From positions 1-41,588 of the IMG/VR virus record IMGVR_UViG_3300025130_000002: a stretch of DNA of 41,588 nt. One strand, given 5' to 3'. The notes below the pieces were generated by a model. That model had not been told where the DNA came from and made no database searches. It saw only the letters and a program-made list of their open reading frames with translations. The stretch comes from a virus. Both the position numbers and the translations under genes were made by a program. Positions 29,981 to 39,873 of this stretch are shown piece after piece. Every line of letters begins with the position of its first letter. Within the stretch, counting starts at the first letter, position 1.

Positions 29981-31525
29981 GTGCCAGTTCCTCTCAGCAC
30001 GGCCCGGGTGGACTCGGTGCCCCGGTACGTGCTCAGCAGGCCGCCGTCGACCGACGACGAGCTGCATGCCCTGGTGGAGATGATGTGGGGCGTCAGCATC
30101 CCGAGGCGCCAGGTCTGCCCCGGCCACGTGGCGCCGTTCACCGCGTTCGCGCACGCCTACTTCGCCCGCCGCCCCAACTACGCGGTCTGGTACGGCAGCC
30201 GCGGCACCGGCAAGTCCTACCTGCTGGCCGTGCTGGCGCTGACGAAGGCCTTCGTGGACCACGTCGACGTGACCATCCTGGGCGGCTCCATGGCCCAGAG
30301 CGCCAACGTGCACGAGCACATCCGCAACTTGCTGGCTCGTCCCGGTGCTCCTCGGTGGGCCCTGGTCAAGAACATCGAGACGGAGATCATCACCACCTCC
30401 GGCAACTACATCCGGCCGCTGGCGGCGTCCCCGACCACGGTGCGCGGCCCGCACCCCAGCCTGGGCCTGCTGGACGAGATCGACGAGATGGACCCGGTCA
30501 TCTACTCCTCGGCGATGGGCCAGGCCCTGAAGAAGGAGAACCCGCTGGGGGTGGAGATGGACGAGTACGTGGTCGCCTCCAGCACCTGGCAGCACGCCGT
30601 CGGGACCTTCGCCACGGTCAAGCGCGAGGCGCAAGAGCGGGGCCTGCCCGTGTTCTCCTGGTGCTACCAGGAGCAGCTCAAGCCGCACGGCTGGATGGAC
30701 TCCGACTACATCGACCGCAAGAAGGCGTCGGTGCCGGCGGAGATGTGGCGGGTCGAGTACGACCTGGGCGAGCCGTCAGGGGAGAACAGCGCCTTCGACG
30801 TCGCCAAGCTGAACGCGGCCTTCGCGGTGATGGACTTCGTCAGCGAGCGCCACGCCGACGGCGACGACGAGTGGGTGGTGGCCGAGCCGGACCTGAAGGT
30901 CGCCTCCTACGCGGCCGGCGCGGACTGGGCCAAGGCGAAGGACTTCACCGTCATCGTCGTGGTCCGCACCGACGTCGTCCCGCACCGGCTGGTGTACCTG
31001 CGCAAGGTCCAGCGCCGCTCCTGGCCGACGATGATCGGCTACTTCAACGACGTCTGCCGCCGCTACGGGGTCGGCTCCCGCAGCGCCCACGACGCCACCG
31101 GCATGGGCAACGTCATCTCCGACCTGGTGGACGACCGCACCATCAAGGTGCAGATGATCGGCCAGAAGCGGATCACGCTGCTGACCGACTACATCACCGC
31201 CGTCGAGAACGGCCGGTACCTGATGCCGGCCGGCACCTGCCTGTACAACGCCCACAAGGACACCTCGGTCGATGACGTCTTCGCGACCTCCACCCGCTAC
31301 GACGCCCACATGCCCGACGAGGTGGTGGCCATGGCGATGGCGCACCGGGCCGTCACCCGGGCCGCCCCGGATGCCGCCGGGCAGACGGTCAAGCGCGCCG
31401 AGGCCGACAAGCCCGAGTGGCTGAACCAGGCCTCCCGGTCCGGGCCGGCCAGCCGGGGCTACCGGGTCGGTGACATCTACCTGGAGGAGGAGGACCCTGA
31501 CGTCGGCGTCGTCTATCTCGACTAG
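29981..31525 (+). CDS. terL: Terminase large subunit
   Basis: A 514-residue packaging motor and nuclease. Walker A GSRGTGKS (72-79) and Walker B LGLLDEIDE (161-169) with coupling residues beyond form the ATPase. The C-terminal RNase H-like nuclease has GADWAKAKDFTVIVVV (D315) and HDATGMGN (D371), with a third acidic residue likely in the AHMPDEVVAMA segment. It cuts concatemers and pumps DNA through the portal encoded two genes on. GTG at 29981 is preferred; TTG at 29975 is two codons upstream. No ribosome site is seen, in line with a leaderless start. Confidence 0.93.
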   Translation: MPVPLSTARVDSVPRYVLSRPPSTDDELHALVEMMWGVSIPRRQVCPGHVAPFTAFAHAYFARRPNYAVWYGSRGTGKSYLLAVLALTKAFVDHVDVTILGGSMAQSANVHEHIRNLLARPGAPRWALVKNIETEIITTSGNYIRPLAASPTTVRGPHPSLGLLDEIDEMDPVIYSSAMGQALKKENPLGVEMDEYVVASSTWQHAVGTFATVKREAQERGLPVFSWCYQEQLKPHGWMDSDYIDRKKASVPAEMWRVEYDLGEPSGENSAFDVAKLNAAFAVMDFVSERHADGDDEWVVAEPDLKVASYAAGADWAKAKDFTVIVVVRTDVVPHRLVYLRKVQRRSWPTMIGYFNDVCRRYGVGSRSAHDATGMGNVISDLVDDRTIKVQMIGQKRITLLTDYITAVENGRYLMPAGTCLYNAHKDTSVDDVFATSTRYDAHMPDEVVAMAMAHRAVTRAAPDAAGQTVKRAEADKPEWLNQASRSGPASRGYRVGDIYLEEEDPDVGVVYLD

Positions 31526-31575
31526 TGCTCCACAAGGCGTGTGCGCCCGGCCCTGGTGCCCTAACCTGAGGTGCC

Positions 31576-33624
31576 ATGGCACAGATGCGGTCGCAGTATT
31601 CCTCGAACGAGCGCGCTGAGCGGCGCAAGGACGTCTACCTCGGCAGTGCTACTGGCGCCGGGCTGCTCGGGCTGGCGCACCTGGACGCCAACACCGTCCC
31701 GGGGTCGCTGACCCGGATGCGTGAGGCGGCTCGCAACACCGAGCTGGTCGTCAACGGCACGCCCCGTCCGGGCACGGCCAAGATGGTCGGCGCTCTGTCG
31801 GCGATGCGTCCGATCGGGGTCAAGCACCTGCTCGCAGCCGGGCTGCTGGGCACCGGTGCCGGTGCGGCCAGACGGGTGATGCGCAACAACGAGCCTCGCC
31901 AGATCGTCCCCACCGGCGCCATCGCGCTCAGCAAGGTGGCCTCCGCTGTCCCCGGCGGTTCACCGCACCGAGACACCGACCGCCGGCGCCTGGCCTACGC
32001 CGTCGGCCAGGGCACGGCCCTGGGCGGGGCGGGTCTGGCCGGCGGTGGTCTGATCGCCATCAATCGGTCGGGGTACCAGCGCGGGCTGGCTGAGACGAGC
32101 CGGGGCTTTGCCAACCGCCTGCACACCAGGTCGACGCAGATTCCTGACGCCGCCCGGGCCGCGGCCTTGCAGCAGCGGAGCACGTCCATGGACCTGGTGG
32201 CCCAGAATGTGTACGACAGGGCGAAGAAGCTGCGCCGACGCGGGCGGATCGCCCTGGGCGCCGGGCTGGGGCTGACCGCCGGCGGCAGCCTGCTGGCGCA
32301 CGTGGCCAGACCACGCCGCACCGGCGGGCCTACCGTGACGAGCCCGTCGATGTCGGAGGTCGCCAAGTGGGCTCGAGGCGACACGCCGCGCTCGCGGCGC
32401 CGGCGCGTGGTCGCCGGTACCGCCGCCGCAGGACTGGGGGCGGCGACAGCCATCGGCGGCCAGGTCGCGATCCAACGCGCCCGGACGCAGCGCGACCTGG
32501 CCGACCTGGAGCAGCTCACGGCGGCCAAGCAGAAAGCTGCCTCCAGGAGCACCCTCGACCTGGCCACCTACCAGGCGAACCAGGCGACCAAGCTCCGGGA
32601 CCGGGCGATGCTACGGCCCACCAGCCAGGCCACGGACGCTATCGACGACATGCGCCAGGCGTACAACCTCATGAACTCGGCTCAGGCCCGCGCCACCCAG
32701 GCCAAGGGGTTCCACGATATAAGCACGGCCCGGCAGACCAAGGCCAGGATGATGTACGAGGGCGCGCGCAAGCTGCACCGACGAGGGCTGGCCGCCCTCG
32801 TGGGCGGGACGGGGGCCGCCGTCCTGGGCGGCGCCTGGGCGCACCACAACGAAGACAACGCCCGCCGCACCGGGGTCCGCAAGCTCGACGCCACCGAGCA
32901 CGTGAGCGGCCCTCGGCGCACCTGGCGCGAGGTCAAGAGCCAGACCTTCTACGGTCTGCCCAGCCACCAGGTCGCCCAGCTGAACCCGCAGCAGCGCTCC
33001 GAGGCGCTGGTCCGCTCGCTCCCTGACCCGGCCATCCCGCTCGTCGCCCCCAAGGGCGAGAAGGTCGCGGCCACGACCAGCCAGCTGGGCGCCAGCCTGA
33101 AGGGCGGTGCCATCGGCACGGCCGCCGGCGCCGCTGCGGGGCTGCTGGCCGGGGGACCGACCCGCTGGCGCGCTACCGGGCGCACGCTGAGAACGATGGG
33201 GCGGCTGGTCCAGCGGTCAGCCAAGGACCCGTCCCAGGTCGCCCGCCAGGCCCGGCTGCTGCGGGCGGTGCGGGCGTCGCGTCCTCGGGTCAACCCGCTG
33301 AAGGACCCTGAACGTCGGTCCGACCTGACCCGGGGCGCCATCGGCGGCCTGGTCACGTCCCAGGCGATCAACGTCTCCTCGGCGGCTCAGTCCAAGCGCA
33401 CCATCGCTCGCAACCCACAGGCGTGGGAGGAGCAGGACGCCAAGATCCAGCGCGTGGTGAACAAGCTCAGCAAGGCCGTCGAGCCCGACGTCGACCCGGA
33501 CGGCTTCGCCCGTCAGATGCAGGCCGAGGCGGCGCTGCGTGGGGCCTGGCCGCACCGCTCCGGCTGGGTCGTGGACACCGGCGCTGCCGTGGTGGCCGTG
33601 CCGTACCCGGACGAGCAGGGGTAA
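31576..33624 (+). CDS. Glycine-zipper multi-span protein of unknown function
   Basis: A 682-residue, strongly basic protein. At least seven Gly/Ala-rich hydrophobic segments of 15-22 residues (about 20-36, 83-97, 143-163, 224-243, 278-299, 404-421, 504-523) carry GxxxG-type spacing, such as GTALGGAGLAGGGLIAI, separated by Arg-rich linkers and one long helical stretch (300-400). This is the form of glycine-zipper proteins that insert in membranes. It sits between terL and portal, where a head protein is expected. Ejection or internal-core protein is the leading idea; an artefact of GC-rich composition is argued against by the clean alternation. ATG with GAGGTG. Confidence 0.6.
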   Translation: MAQMRSQYSSNERAERRKDVYLGSATGAGLLGLAHLDANTVPGSLTRMREAARNTELVVNGTPRPGTAKMVGALSAMRPIGVKHLLAAGLLGTGAGAARRVMRNNEPRQIVPTGAIALSKVASAVPGGSPHRDTDRRRLAYAVGQGTALGGAGLAGGGLIAINRSGYQRGLAETSRGFANRLHTRSTQIPDAARAAALQQRSTSMDLVAQNVYDRAKKLRRRGRIALGAGLGLTAGGSLLAHVARPRRTGGPTVTSPSMSEVAKWARGDTPRSRRRRVVAGTAAAGLGAATAIGGQVAIQRARTQRDLADLEQLTAAKQKAASRSTLDLATYQANQATKLRDRAMLRPTSQATDAIDDMRQAYNLMNSAQARATQAKGFHDISTARQTKARMMYEGARKLHRRGLAALVGGTGAAVLGGAWAHHNEDNARRTGVRKLDATEHVSGPRRTWREVKSQTFYGLPSHQVAQLNPQQRSEALVRSLPDPAIPLVAPKGEKVAATTSQLGASLKGGAIGTAAGAAAGLLAGGPTRWRATGRTLRTMGRLVQRSAKDPSQVARQARLLRAVRASRPRVNPLKDPERRSDLTRGAIGGLVTSQAINVSSAAQSKRTIARNPQAWEEQDAKIQRVVNKLSKAVEPDVDPDGFARQMQAEAALRGAWPHRSGWVVDTGAAVVAVPYPDEQG

Positions 33625-33633
33625 GGACCCTTC

Positions 33634-35262
33634 GTGCCCGCAGACTTCGTCACCGTCCCGTCCTCGAGCCTGCGTGAGGTCGGCGTCGACCAGAGCGGCG
33701 ACGTCGCCGAGGTCCTCTCCGTCGAGCGGCACAGCTCCTTCCTCGACGACCTGGGTGCCACCGGTCTGCGCCGTCACTCCGGCTACGTCGAGGAGCAGTT
33801 CCTCCCGCAGCTGCGCGGCCGCAAGGCGGTGGCCGTCTTCCAGGAGATGTACGACAACGAGCCCCTGGTCGGCGGCCTCATGCACGCCATCACCATGCTC
33901 GTGCGCAACGTCGGCTGGACGGTCAAGCCAGGTGGGTCGTCCAAGCGCGACGAGGAGGTCGCCCACTTCGTGGAGTCCTGCAAGGACGACATGGACAGCC
34001 CGTGGAGCGACTTCATCGCCGAGACGTTGTCGATGCTGCCCTACGGGTGGAGCTGGCACGAGATGGTGTTCAAGACCCGCGAGGGTCCGTGGAACCCCGA
34101 CCCGCGCCGTAACAGCCGCTACAACGACGGCCTGATCGGCATCCGCCGGCTGCCGATCCGGTCCCAGGACTCGATGGTGCGGTGGGTCTTCGACCAGAGC
34201 GGCGACATCCTCGGCATGGTCCAGCAGGCCGCGCCGGCGTACCGGATGGTGACCATCCCGCGCAGCAAGTCCCTGCTGTTCCGGCTCTGGGCCCCCAAGG
34301 GCAACCCGGAGGGCCGCTCGCTGCTGCGCAACGCGTACCGGCCCTGGTACATGAAGAAGCGGATCGAGGAGTTCGAGGCGGTCGGCGTCGAGCGCGACCT
34401 GGCCGGGATGCCGGTCATCAAGGTGCCCGCCGAGTACCTGTCCAAGAACGCCACCCCGGCGCAGAAGGAGACCGTCACCAAGATGCGCAAGACGGTGCGC
34501 TCGGTCCGGCGCAACGAGCAGGAGGGCATCGTCTTCCCGGTCGCCTACGACCAGGACACCCGTCAGCCGCTGTTCGACCTGTCCCTGCTCGGCTCCGGTG
34601 GCGGGCGGCAGTTCCAGACCCAGTCCATCATCGAGCGCTACGAGCAGCGCGTCCTGATGAGCGTGCTGGCCGACTTCATCATGGTGGGCCACCAGGCGAC
34701 CGGCTCCTACAGCCTGCACACCGACAAGACGGGCATCTTCCGCACCACGCTGAACGCCATCGCCTCCTCGATCGCCGACGTGCTCAACCGCCAGCTGGTG
34801 CCGACCCTGCTCCGGCTGAACCGGATGACCGACCTGGAGAAGATGCCCCAGTTCGAGCCGAACGACGTCGACAGCCCGGACATCGCCGTGCTCGGCCAGT
34901 TCATGCAGTCGATGGCCAGCATGGGTGTGCAGTGGTTCCCCGACGCCGAGCTCGAGCAGTTCGTCCGCAAGGCCGCCCGGCTGCCCAGGATGAGCGAGGA
35001 CGACACCAAGCGCGAGCAGCTGCTGGCTCGCCGGGCCGAGGCCACGCGCTTCATGCAGCAGCAGGCCGAGTACGTGCAGACCCGGGCGACGCTGCAGCAG
35101 ACGATCGGCGGGCTGGGTCCCGTCGTACCGACGCAGCCCGGGCCTGCCGGCTCGCCGCAGCCTGGGACCGGCGGCCCGGCGGTGCCCGGTGCGGCCGGTG
35201 CTCAGCCCACCGCCGTCGGCGCCGGCCAGAACGGTGCCACCCGCCAGCAAGCGGGGCGTTAG
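33634..35262 (+). CDS. Portal protein (DUF935/Mu gp29-like)
   Basis: A 542-residue dodecameric portal through which DNA enters the head. Family features: EEQFLPQLRGRKAVAVFQEMYDNEPLVGGLMHAIT near the N terminus, WSDFIAETLSMLPYGWSWHEMVFK, KSLLFRLWAPKGNPEGRSLLRNAY and a long helical stretch leading to FIMVGHQATGSYSL. The last 60 residues are a Pro/Gly/Ala-rich tail. GTG start with AAGGA seven bases upstream overlapping the previous stop. Length is usual for the family. Confidence 0.88.
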   Translation: MPADFVTVPSSSLREVGVDQSGDVAEVLSVERHSSFLDDLGATGLRRHSGYVEEQFLPQLRGRKAVAVFQEMYDNEPLVGGLMHAITMLVRNVGWTVKPGGSSKRDEEVAHFVESCKDDMDSPWSDFIAETLSMLPYGWSWHEMVFKTREGPWNPDPRRNSRYNDGLIGIRRLPIRSQDSMVRWVFDQSGDILGMVQQAAPAYRMVTIPRSKSLLFRLWAPKGNPEGRSLLRNAYRPWYMKKRIEEFEAVGVERDLAGMPVIKVPAEYLSKNATPAQKETVTKMRKTVRSVRRNEQEGIVFPVAYDQDTRQPLFDLSLLGSGGGRQFQTQSIIERYEQRVLMSVLADFIMVGHQATGSYSLHTDKTGIFRTTLNAIASSIADVLNRQLVPTLLRLNRMTDLEKMPQFEPNDVDSPDIAVLGQFMQSMASMGVQWFPDAELEQFVRKAARLPRMSEDDTKREQLLARRAEATRFMQQQAEYVQTRATLQQTIGGLGPVVPTQPGPAGSPQPGTGGPAVPGAAGAQPTAVGAGQNGATRQQAGR

Positions 35263-35538
35263 ATGCTGTCCGCGCAGCAGGTCGAGGCGTTGCGAGCCGA
35301 CATCCGGCGCACCTTCTACGCGTCCTTGCTGCACCGGCTGGACCACCGGACGAACGACCACCTGCAGGTGGTGGCCAACTACGTGGTGCGGCTGCAGCAG
35401 GTCTACGGCATCCCGCCGTCGACCGCGCTGGGCATGCTGGTCGGGGCCGGTATGGACGCGCTGGCCGATACGCTGGGCGACGAGGCGGAGCAGGTCGTCC
35501 GAGACGCCTTGTACGCGCTGGAGCTGAATGGAGCGTGA
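35263..35538 (+). CDS. Small helical protein after portal
   Basis: A 91-residue, helix-rich protein (MLSAQQVEALRADIRRTFYA; VANYVVRLQQVYGIPPSTAL). The ATG follows the portal stop with no gap, so translation is coupled. It could be a head assembly or adaptor factor; no family recognised. The GIPPSTALGMLVGAGMDAL segment is mildly hydrophobic but not a clear membrane span. Confidence 0.65.
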   Translation: MLSAQQVEALRADIRRTFYASLLHRLDHRTNDHLQVVANYVVRLQQVYGIPPSTALGMLVGAGMDALADTLGDEAEQVVRDALYALELNGA

Positions 35539-35541
35539 GAG

Positions 35542-36324
35542 ATGGCGTGGTACCGCCAGAACCGGGACGACCAGGTCGCCGACTACCGGGCCAAGCAGCG
35601 CCAGAAGGTCCTGCTCACCGGAGCCGGCGTGCTGGGTCTGGCCGGCGGTCTGGCTCGCGCTCCATGGGCTGCCAAGCACGCGGTCCGAGCGGCGCAACGG
35701 GCCGGTCCCAGGGTGGGTGTTCGGGTTCCGCAGGTCTCACCCCGGACCCGGACGAGGCTGGCCGACATCGAGCGCACAGCCACCGAGACCTCCATGCCGC
35801 TGGCGATCGCCTCGGGAGCTCTGGGCTCGCTCTCGAGCCTGACCTACGCCAACCGGCTCAAGCGGGAGACCAAGACCGAGGGAGAGAAGCTGGGCCTGGT
35901 CAAGAACCACGTCGAGCCGGACCAGCCGCCCCGCGACCGGCAGCGGCTGGTGGCGGCGCGGGAGCGGGCCAACGACGACCTCTGGCGCCAGTACGTCTCC
36001 GCCGACGCCCGCAACGCCCATGACGAGGTCCTGCCGACCTACTCCCGCCGCTACGGCCGCCAGGCGCTGGCCGGCACGGGCGTCGGCGTCGCCGGTGGTG
36101 TCACCGGTCTGGCGGCCGGTCGGGCCGCCGTCAGGGCGCGGCGCGCCGGTGCCGGCACCGGCAAGGTGGGCGCGCTGTCGGCGCTGGCCGCGCTCGGCGC
36201 CGGGTCGACGCTGGCCGGGGGCGTGGCCACCAGCCGTGCCCTGCGCCGCGGCGCCGAGATCGAGGCGTCCCGCCGCGCCATCCGCGCTCGGGGGTACCAG
36301 CGGGCCCTGGACGCCGTAGGCTGA
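35542..36324 (+). CDS. Second glycine-zipper protein
   Basis: A 260-residue basic protein with Gly/Ala-rich segments at about 23-40, 93-112, 174-196 (GTGVGVAGGVTGLAAG) and 208-231 (LAALGAGSTLAGGVA), separated by Arg-rich helical linkers (QRLVAARERANDDLWRQYV). Architecture and composition match the 682-residue protein before the portal, so the two are probably related or work together. Stops 18 bases before the 1176-residue gene. Membrane insertion or internal virion role inferred only. Confidence 0.55.
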   Translation: MAWYRQNRDDQVADYRAKQRQKVLLTGAGVLGLAGGLARAPWAAKHAVRAAQRAGPRVGVRVPQVSPRTRTRLADIERTATETSMPLAIASGALGSLSSLTYANRLKRETKTEGEKLGLVKNHVEPDQPPRDRQRLVAARERANDDLWRQYVSADARNAHDEVLPTYSRRYGRQALAGTGVGVAGGVTGLAAGRAAVRARRAGAGTGKVGALSALAALGAGSTLAGGVATSRALRRGAEIEASRRAIRARGYQRALDAVG

Positions 36325-36342
36325 TCCGCCGAAGGAGGGTCC

Positions 36343-39300
36343 ATGCAGCCGCAGACCATCGTCCTGGCGCAGGCAGCACTCGACTACGCCGCCGCCGGCG
36401 AGCACGCCGAGCGTGCCCGGTCCGTCTCGGCCGACCTCGACGTGGTGTCCGAGCGGATCCGCAAGGCCAAGCAAGGGCTGGGCCGGGGCTACGTCGCCGA
36501 GGTCTCCAAGGGGACCTACCCGCCGGACGAGTACCAGACGATGGCGACCTGGCTGGCCGACCTGTCCCTGCTGGTCGCCGTGGCCAAGGCCGACGCCGAA
36601 GGCCTGAGCACCGACAAGTACGAGCAGTGGGCCGGGCGTCGGGTCAAGCGGGTGGGCGGCCGCTTCGCCCGCAGCGTCACCCCGGCCGGCACCTCGTCCT
36701 TCCCGGCCGGGGCCGGCCGGACTCGCCGGCTTCGTGAGCGGGTCGGGACCGCCCTGCCTGCGGGGCTGGAGTGGGACGACCGCACCGGCGGGGTCCGGAC
36801 CGAGCGCACCGGCGTCCCGCTGAGCGCGCAGACCCGTCAGCGAGCCGAGCAGTGGCTGGGCGCCCAGCGCGTCGCCGACGAGCTCGAGCGCGAGATCAGG
36901 CAGGCGTTCGGCCCGCAGCAGGCCAAGTTCATCAACCTCAAGGTGAACATCGTGGACCCGCGGGACCCGAGCAAGGTCATGGTCACCGACGTGAACCAGT
37001 ACGACCCGGCCATGGGGCAGGCCGTCTCGGTCGGGTTCGACGTGGACCAGCAGGCGCTGGCGTCGGCTCCGGACGACGTCAAGCGCCAGGTGCGCGACCG
37101 GATGTACCTGATGACCGGCTTCGGCCCCGGCGGCGACACGCTGTCGGCCCTGGACGAGCCGGTGAGCCGGATGCTGGGCACCCTCGGCCCGCCCGGGCAG
37201 CTGCGCGACGACAAGCGCTCGACCTTCGCGACCATGGCGACCAACGCCGGCAACATCCTGCGCGGCTTCGGCCCGACCCAGAATGTCGGGGAGGCCTTGC
37301 GCGCGCTCGGCACGGCGGGCAACTCGGCCACCGCCGAGCAGCTGCAGCCCTACGTCGAGCGAGCCGCGGCACGCTACGTCGGCACCCGGGTCCGCCCGTC
37401 CGCCCCGACGCAGCAGCTCTTCGACGGCGAGTCGGGCGCGAAGCTGGAGGCGCTGTCCAGCGCTACCAGCCTGGCCAGGGTCAAGCAGATCGTGGCCAGC
37501 GCCCGTGCTGCGCTGGGCAAGAAGCCCGAGGACGAGACCACGCGCGGGCTCGACCCGGTCTTCGCCTCGACGGCCACCAGGCTGGGCCTGCGCCAGTCCG
37601 GCGACCAGCTCATCCTCGGCGTCCGCAGCGACCTGGGCGCGCTGGCGATGGGCCGCTCCCTGCCGGACGACCCGATGCTCAACGTCTTGAGCATGAAGGC
37701 GGGCAAGACGCTGCCGAGCCGCGGCCTGGTCATCGGCGAGGACGGCGAGGTCGCCTACGAGGCGATCGGCTCCGCCGACGACCACTACACCCCGTTCAGC
37801 GCCGCGATGCTGTCCTCGATGGAAGGCGGCCAGTTCGTCCGGACCCGCCAGCGCGGCGGCCCCAGCGTCGAGGACGTCCGCACGCTGCTGTCCACCGGCG
37901 CCCGGATGGCCACCGTCGTCAGTCCGTCCGGGGTGTTCGAGCTCGAGCTCGCCCCTGAGGCCCGAGGGATGAAGCGCTTCGGGCCGCAGCTGCAGTCGAT
38001 GACCGACGCCTACGCCCGGCTGCTGGACACGATCGCGGTCAACGCGCTGGCCGACGCCAACGGCGCGCAGTACCTCGGCGCGCTGGACCCCGACGTCGTG
38101 GCCCGGATCGAGGCCAACGCCGCCCGCAACCCGGCCCGGGCGGACGAGATCCGCTCCCGCGAGACGGCCAAGGCCTACGCCGAGGCCGCGGCCAAGAGCA
38201 TCGACGTGGACCGGGACGCGCTGCGCGAGGAGAAGCTGCGCCTGGCCATGACCGAGATGACGGCCCGCGAGCGCGGCGAGCTGAGCCCCTCGGAGTGGGC
38301 CAACCGCGAGGTCGACCGCGAGATCGCGTCCCGGGTGCGCCCGCTGATGCTCAACGGCGAGGGCTACGCGCTGGCGCTGCGCACCTTGCAGGCGCGCTTC
38401 CCGCACATGATCCGCAGGGCCGAGTACCGCGACAGCCGCGACTTCGCCCGTGACCTGGGCATGTCCGGGCACGTCGAGGCGGGCCTGCCGCGCAGCGGCG
38501 GCAGGGACGCCGGGTACCTGCAGCCGGGCCGGGTGAAGACCTTCACCGGCAACCCGCGGACGCGCCTGGCCGAGCGGGCAGCCAGCGAGGAGGCTGCCGC
38601 CGCGGCCAGCGCCGCTGCCGGGCCGGGTGCCAAGAACGTCACCCCGCAGAACGAGAAGTCCACCTCCTCGGCCCAGGCTCCGGACGGCCGCGAGGTGTCC
38701 CGCAGCACCGAGACGGTCACGGGCGAGTCCACGCCGCTGGTCGCCGCTGCCGTCAACGCCGGCCAGGAAGCCATCCAGAAGCTGCGCTCGGCTGGTCCGG
38801 CCTACGAGCGCCAGATGGCCGAGATCAACGCCCAGCCCAACGGCTGGGCCCGGCTGATGGGGTCGCCGGCCACTGTCTCCGGTGACCCTCCGGTGCTCCC
38901 GAACACCTTCGCCGAGGCGCTGATGGGCCGGGCGCCGGAGAAGGTCGCGCCGCTCTACGCCGCGATGCGGCTGCAGCAGGGTCGGCTCAACGACCTGGTC
39001 GAGGAGTTCAAGTCCGAGCCGGCGCTGCTGACCACGCTGCTGTCGATGCCCGAGGACGACGTCAGCACGCTGATGCGGTCCAACCTCATCACGATGTCCG
39101 ACGGCCAGGAGCCGACCAACTCCGACCACGACGCGGTCGCGCTGCGGGCCACCATCGCGGTCCAGTCGGTGGCGCTGCTGCACCACCTGGCCAACCCGGC
39201 CTTCGTCCGGGCGCCGTCGGACCCGCACGCGCTGGCCACCCTGGCGCTGGACCAGGTGCCGCTGCCCGACGAGCTGGACGGTGTCGCCGACGCCGCGGGC

Positions 39301-39873
39301 TACGTCGAGTGGGCCGTGAGCGACCAGCCGTCGGCGCAGCAGGCCCGGCTCGGCCGGGTGCTGATCTCCGAGTTCGCCGAGAACGATGTCGGCATCGACA
39401 TGCTCAAGGCGCTGATGGACGCCACCGCCACCATCGACAACGAGCTCGTCACCCTCGGCAAGGACCTGGAGGGCAAGGACGGCGAGAACGAAGCGGCCAA
39501 CGTGGTGTCCCACTTCGCGCGCAAGGACGACCTGCCGCCCGAGCAGGTCGCCGCCCTGTCCAGCGTCTTCTCCTCCGAGCGTGAGGCGGCGCTGGACTAC
39601 CTGCGCGGCGCGCTCCGGCTGGGCAACTCGACCCTGCTGCTGCAGGCGACGCTGGCCGGCGGTGGTGCCGACCCAAAAGCGCTCGCCGAGCTCTCGCGGA
39701 GGTTGACGCTGTCGACGATGCCGCTCGCGGGGTCTCTCGATGGGCTGAAGGCGTACGTGATGGTGGAGAAGTCCGACCCGGTGAGCAAGGCGATGACCAG
39801 ACGAGCCAGCTCGCGGGTCAGGCCGGGGGTCCCGTGGCAAGTGCTCAGACAGCGAGTGCTCTCGACCGGTTGA
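36343..39873 (+). CDS. Giant unknown virion-type protein (1176 residues)
   Basis: No family recognised by eye. The N-terminal third is mixed, with an early QYEQWAGRRV-like basic region (KYEQWAGRRVKRVGGRFA) and a beta section (KFINLKVNIVDPRDPSKVMV). The middle is mainly helical with long charged stretches (REEKLRLAMTEMTARERGEL). The C-terminal 400 residues contain a Ser/Glu linker (QNEKSTSSAQAPDGREVS) and helical bundles. No signal peptide, membrane span or catalytic motif stands out. AAGGAGGG ribosome site means strong translation. Size and place in the head operon suggest a large inner-capsid or ejected protein. It overlaps the AAA+ gene by 40 bases. Confidence 0.6.
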   Translation: MQPQTIVLAQAALDYAAAGEHAERARSVSADLDVVSERIRKAKQGLGRGYVAEVSKGTYPPDEYQTMATWLADLSLLVAVAKADAEGLSTDKYEQWAGRRVKRVGGRFARSVTPAGTSSFPAGAGRTRRLRERVGTALPAGLEWDDRTGGVRTERTGVPLSAQTRQRAEQWLGAQRVADELEREIRQAFGPQQAKFINLKVNIVDPRDPSKVMVTDVNQYDPAMGQAVSVGFDVDQQALASAPDDVKRQVRDRMYLMTGFGPGGDTLSALDEPVSRMLGTLGPPGQLRDDKRSTFATMATNAGNILRGFGPTQNVGEALRALGTAGNSATAEQLQPYVERAAARYVGTRVRPSAPTQQLFDGESGAKLEALSSATSLARVKQIVASARAALGKKPEDETTRGLDPVFASTATRLGLRQSGDQLILGVRSDLGALAMGRSLPDDPMLNVLSMKAGKTLPSRGLVIGEDGEVAYEAIGSADDHYTPFSAAMLSSMEGGQFVRTRQRGGPSVEDVRTLLSTGARMATVVSPSGVFELELAPEARGMKRFGPQLQSMTDAYARLLDTIAVNALADANGAQYLGALDPDVVARIEANAARNPARADEIRSRETAKAYAEAAAKSIDVDRDALREEKLRLAMTEMTARERGELSPSEWANREVDREIASRVRPLMLNGEGYALALRTLQARFPHMIRRAEYRDSRDFARDLGMSGHVEAGLPRSGGRDAGYLQPGRVKTFTGNPRTRLAERAASEEAAAAASAAAGPGAKNVTPQNEKSTSSAQAPDGREVSRSTETVTGESTPLVAAAVNAGQEAIQKLRSAGPAYERQMAEINAQPNGWARLMGSPATVSGDPPVLPNTFAEALMGRAPEKVAPLYAAMRLQQGRLNDLVEEFKSEPALLTTLLSMPEDDVSTLMRSNLITMSDGQEPTNSDHDAVALRATIAVQSVALLHHLANPAFVRAPSDPHALATLALDQVPLPDELDGVADAAGYVEWAVSDQPSAQQARLGRVLISEFAENDVGIDMLKALMDATATIDNELVTLGKDLEGKDGENEAANVVSHFARKDDLPPEQVAALSSVFSSEREAALDYLRGALRLGNSTLLLQATLAGGGADPKALAELSRRLTLSTMPLAGSLDGLKAYVMVEKSDPVSKAMTRRASSRVRPGVPWQVLRQRVLSTG

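Noticed and set aside
35737-39840. Minus-strand open frame of 1367 codons opposite the 1176-residue gene
   Set aside because: It is a GC-driven mirror of the real gene: low-complexity Arg/Gly/Val/Leu/Gln content, no motif, no ribosome site, and it runs across several well-supported rightward genes.
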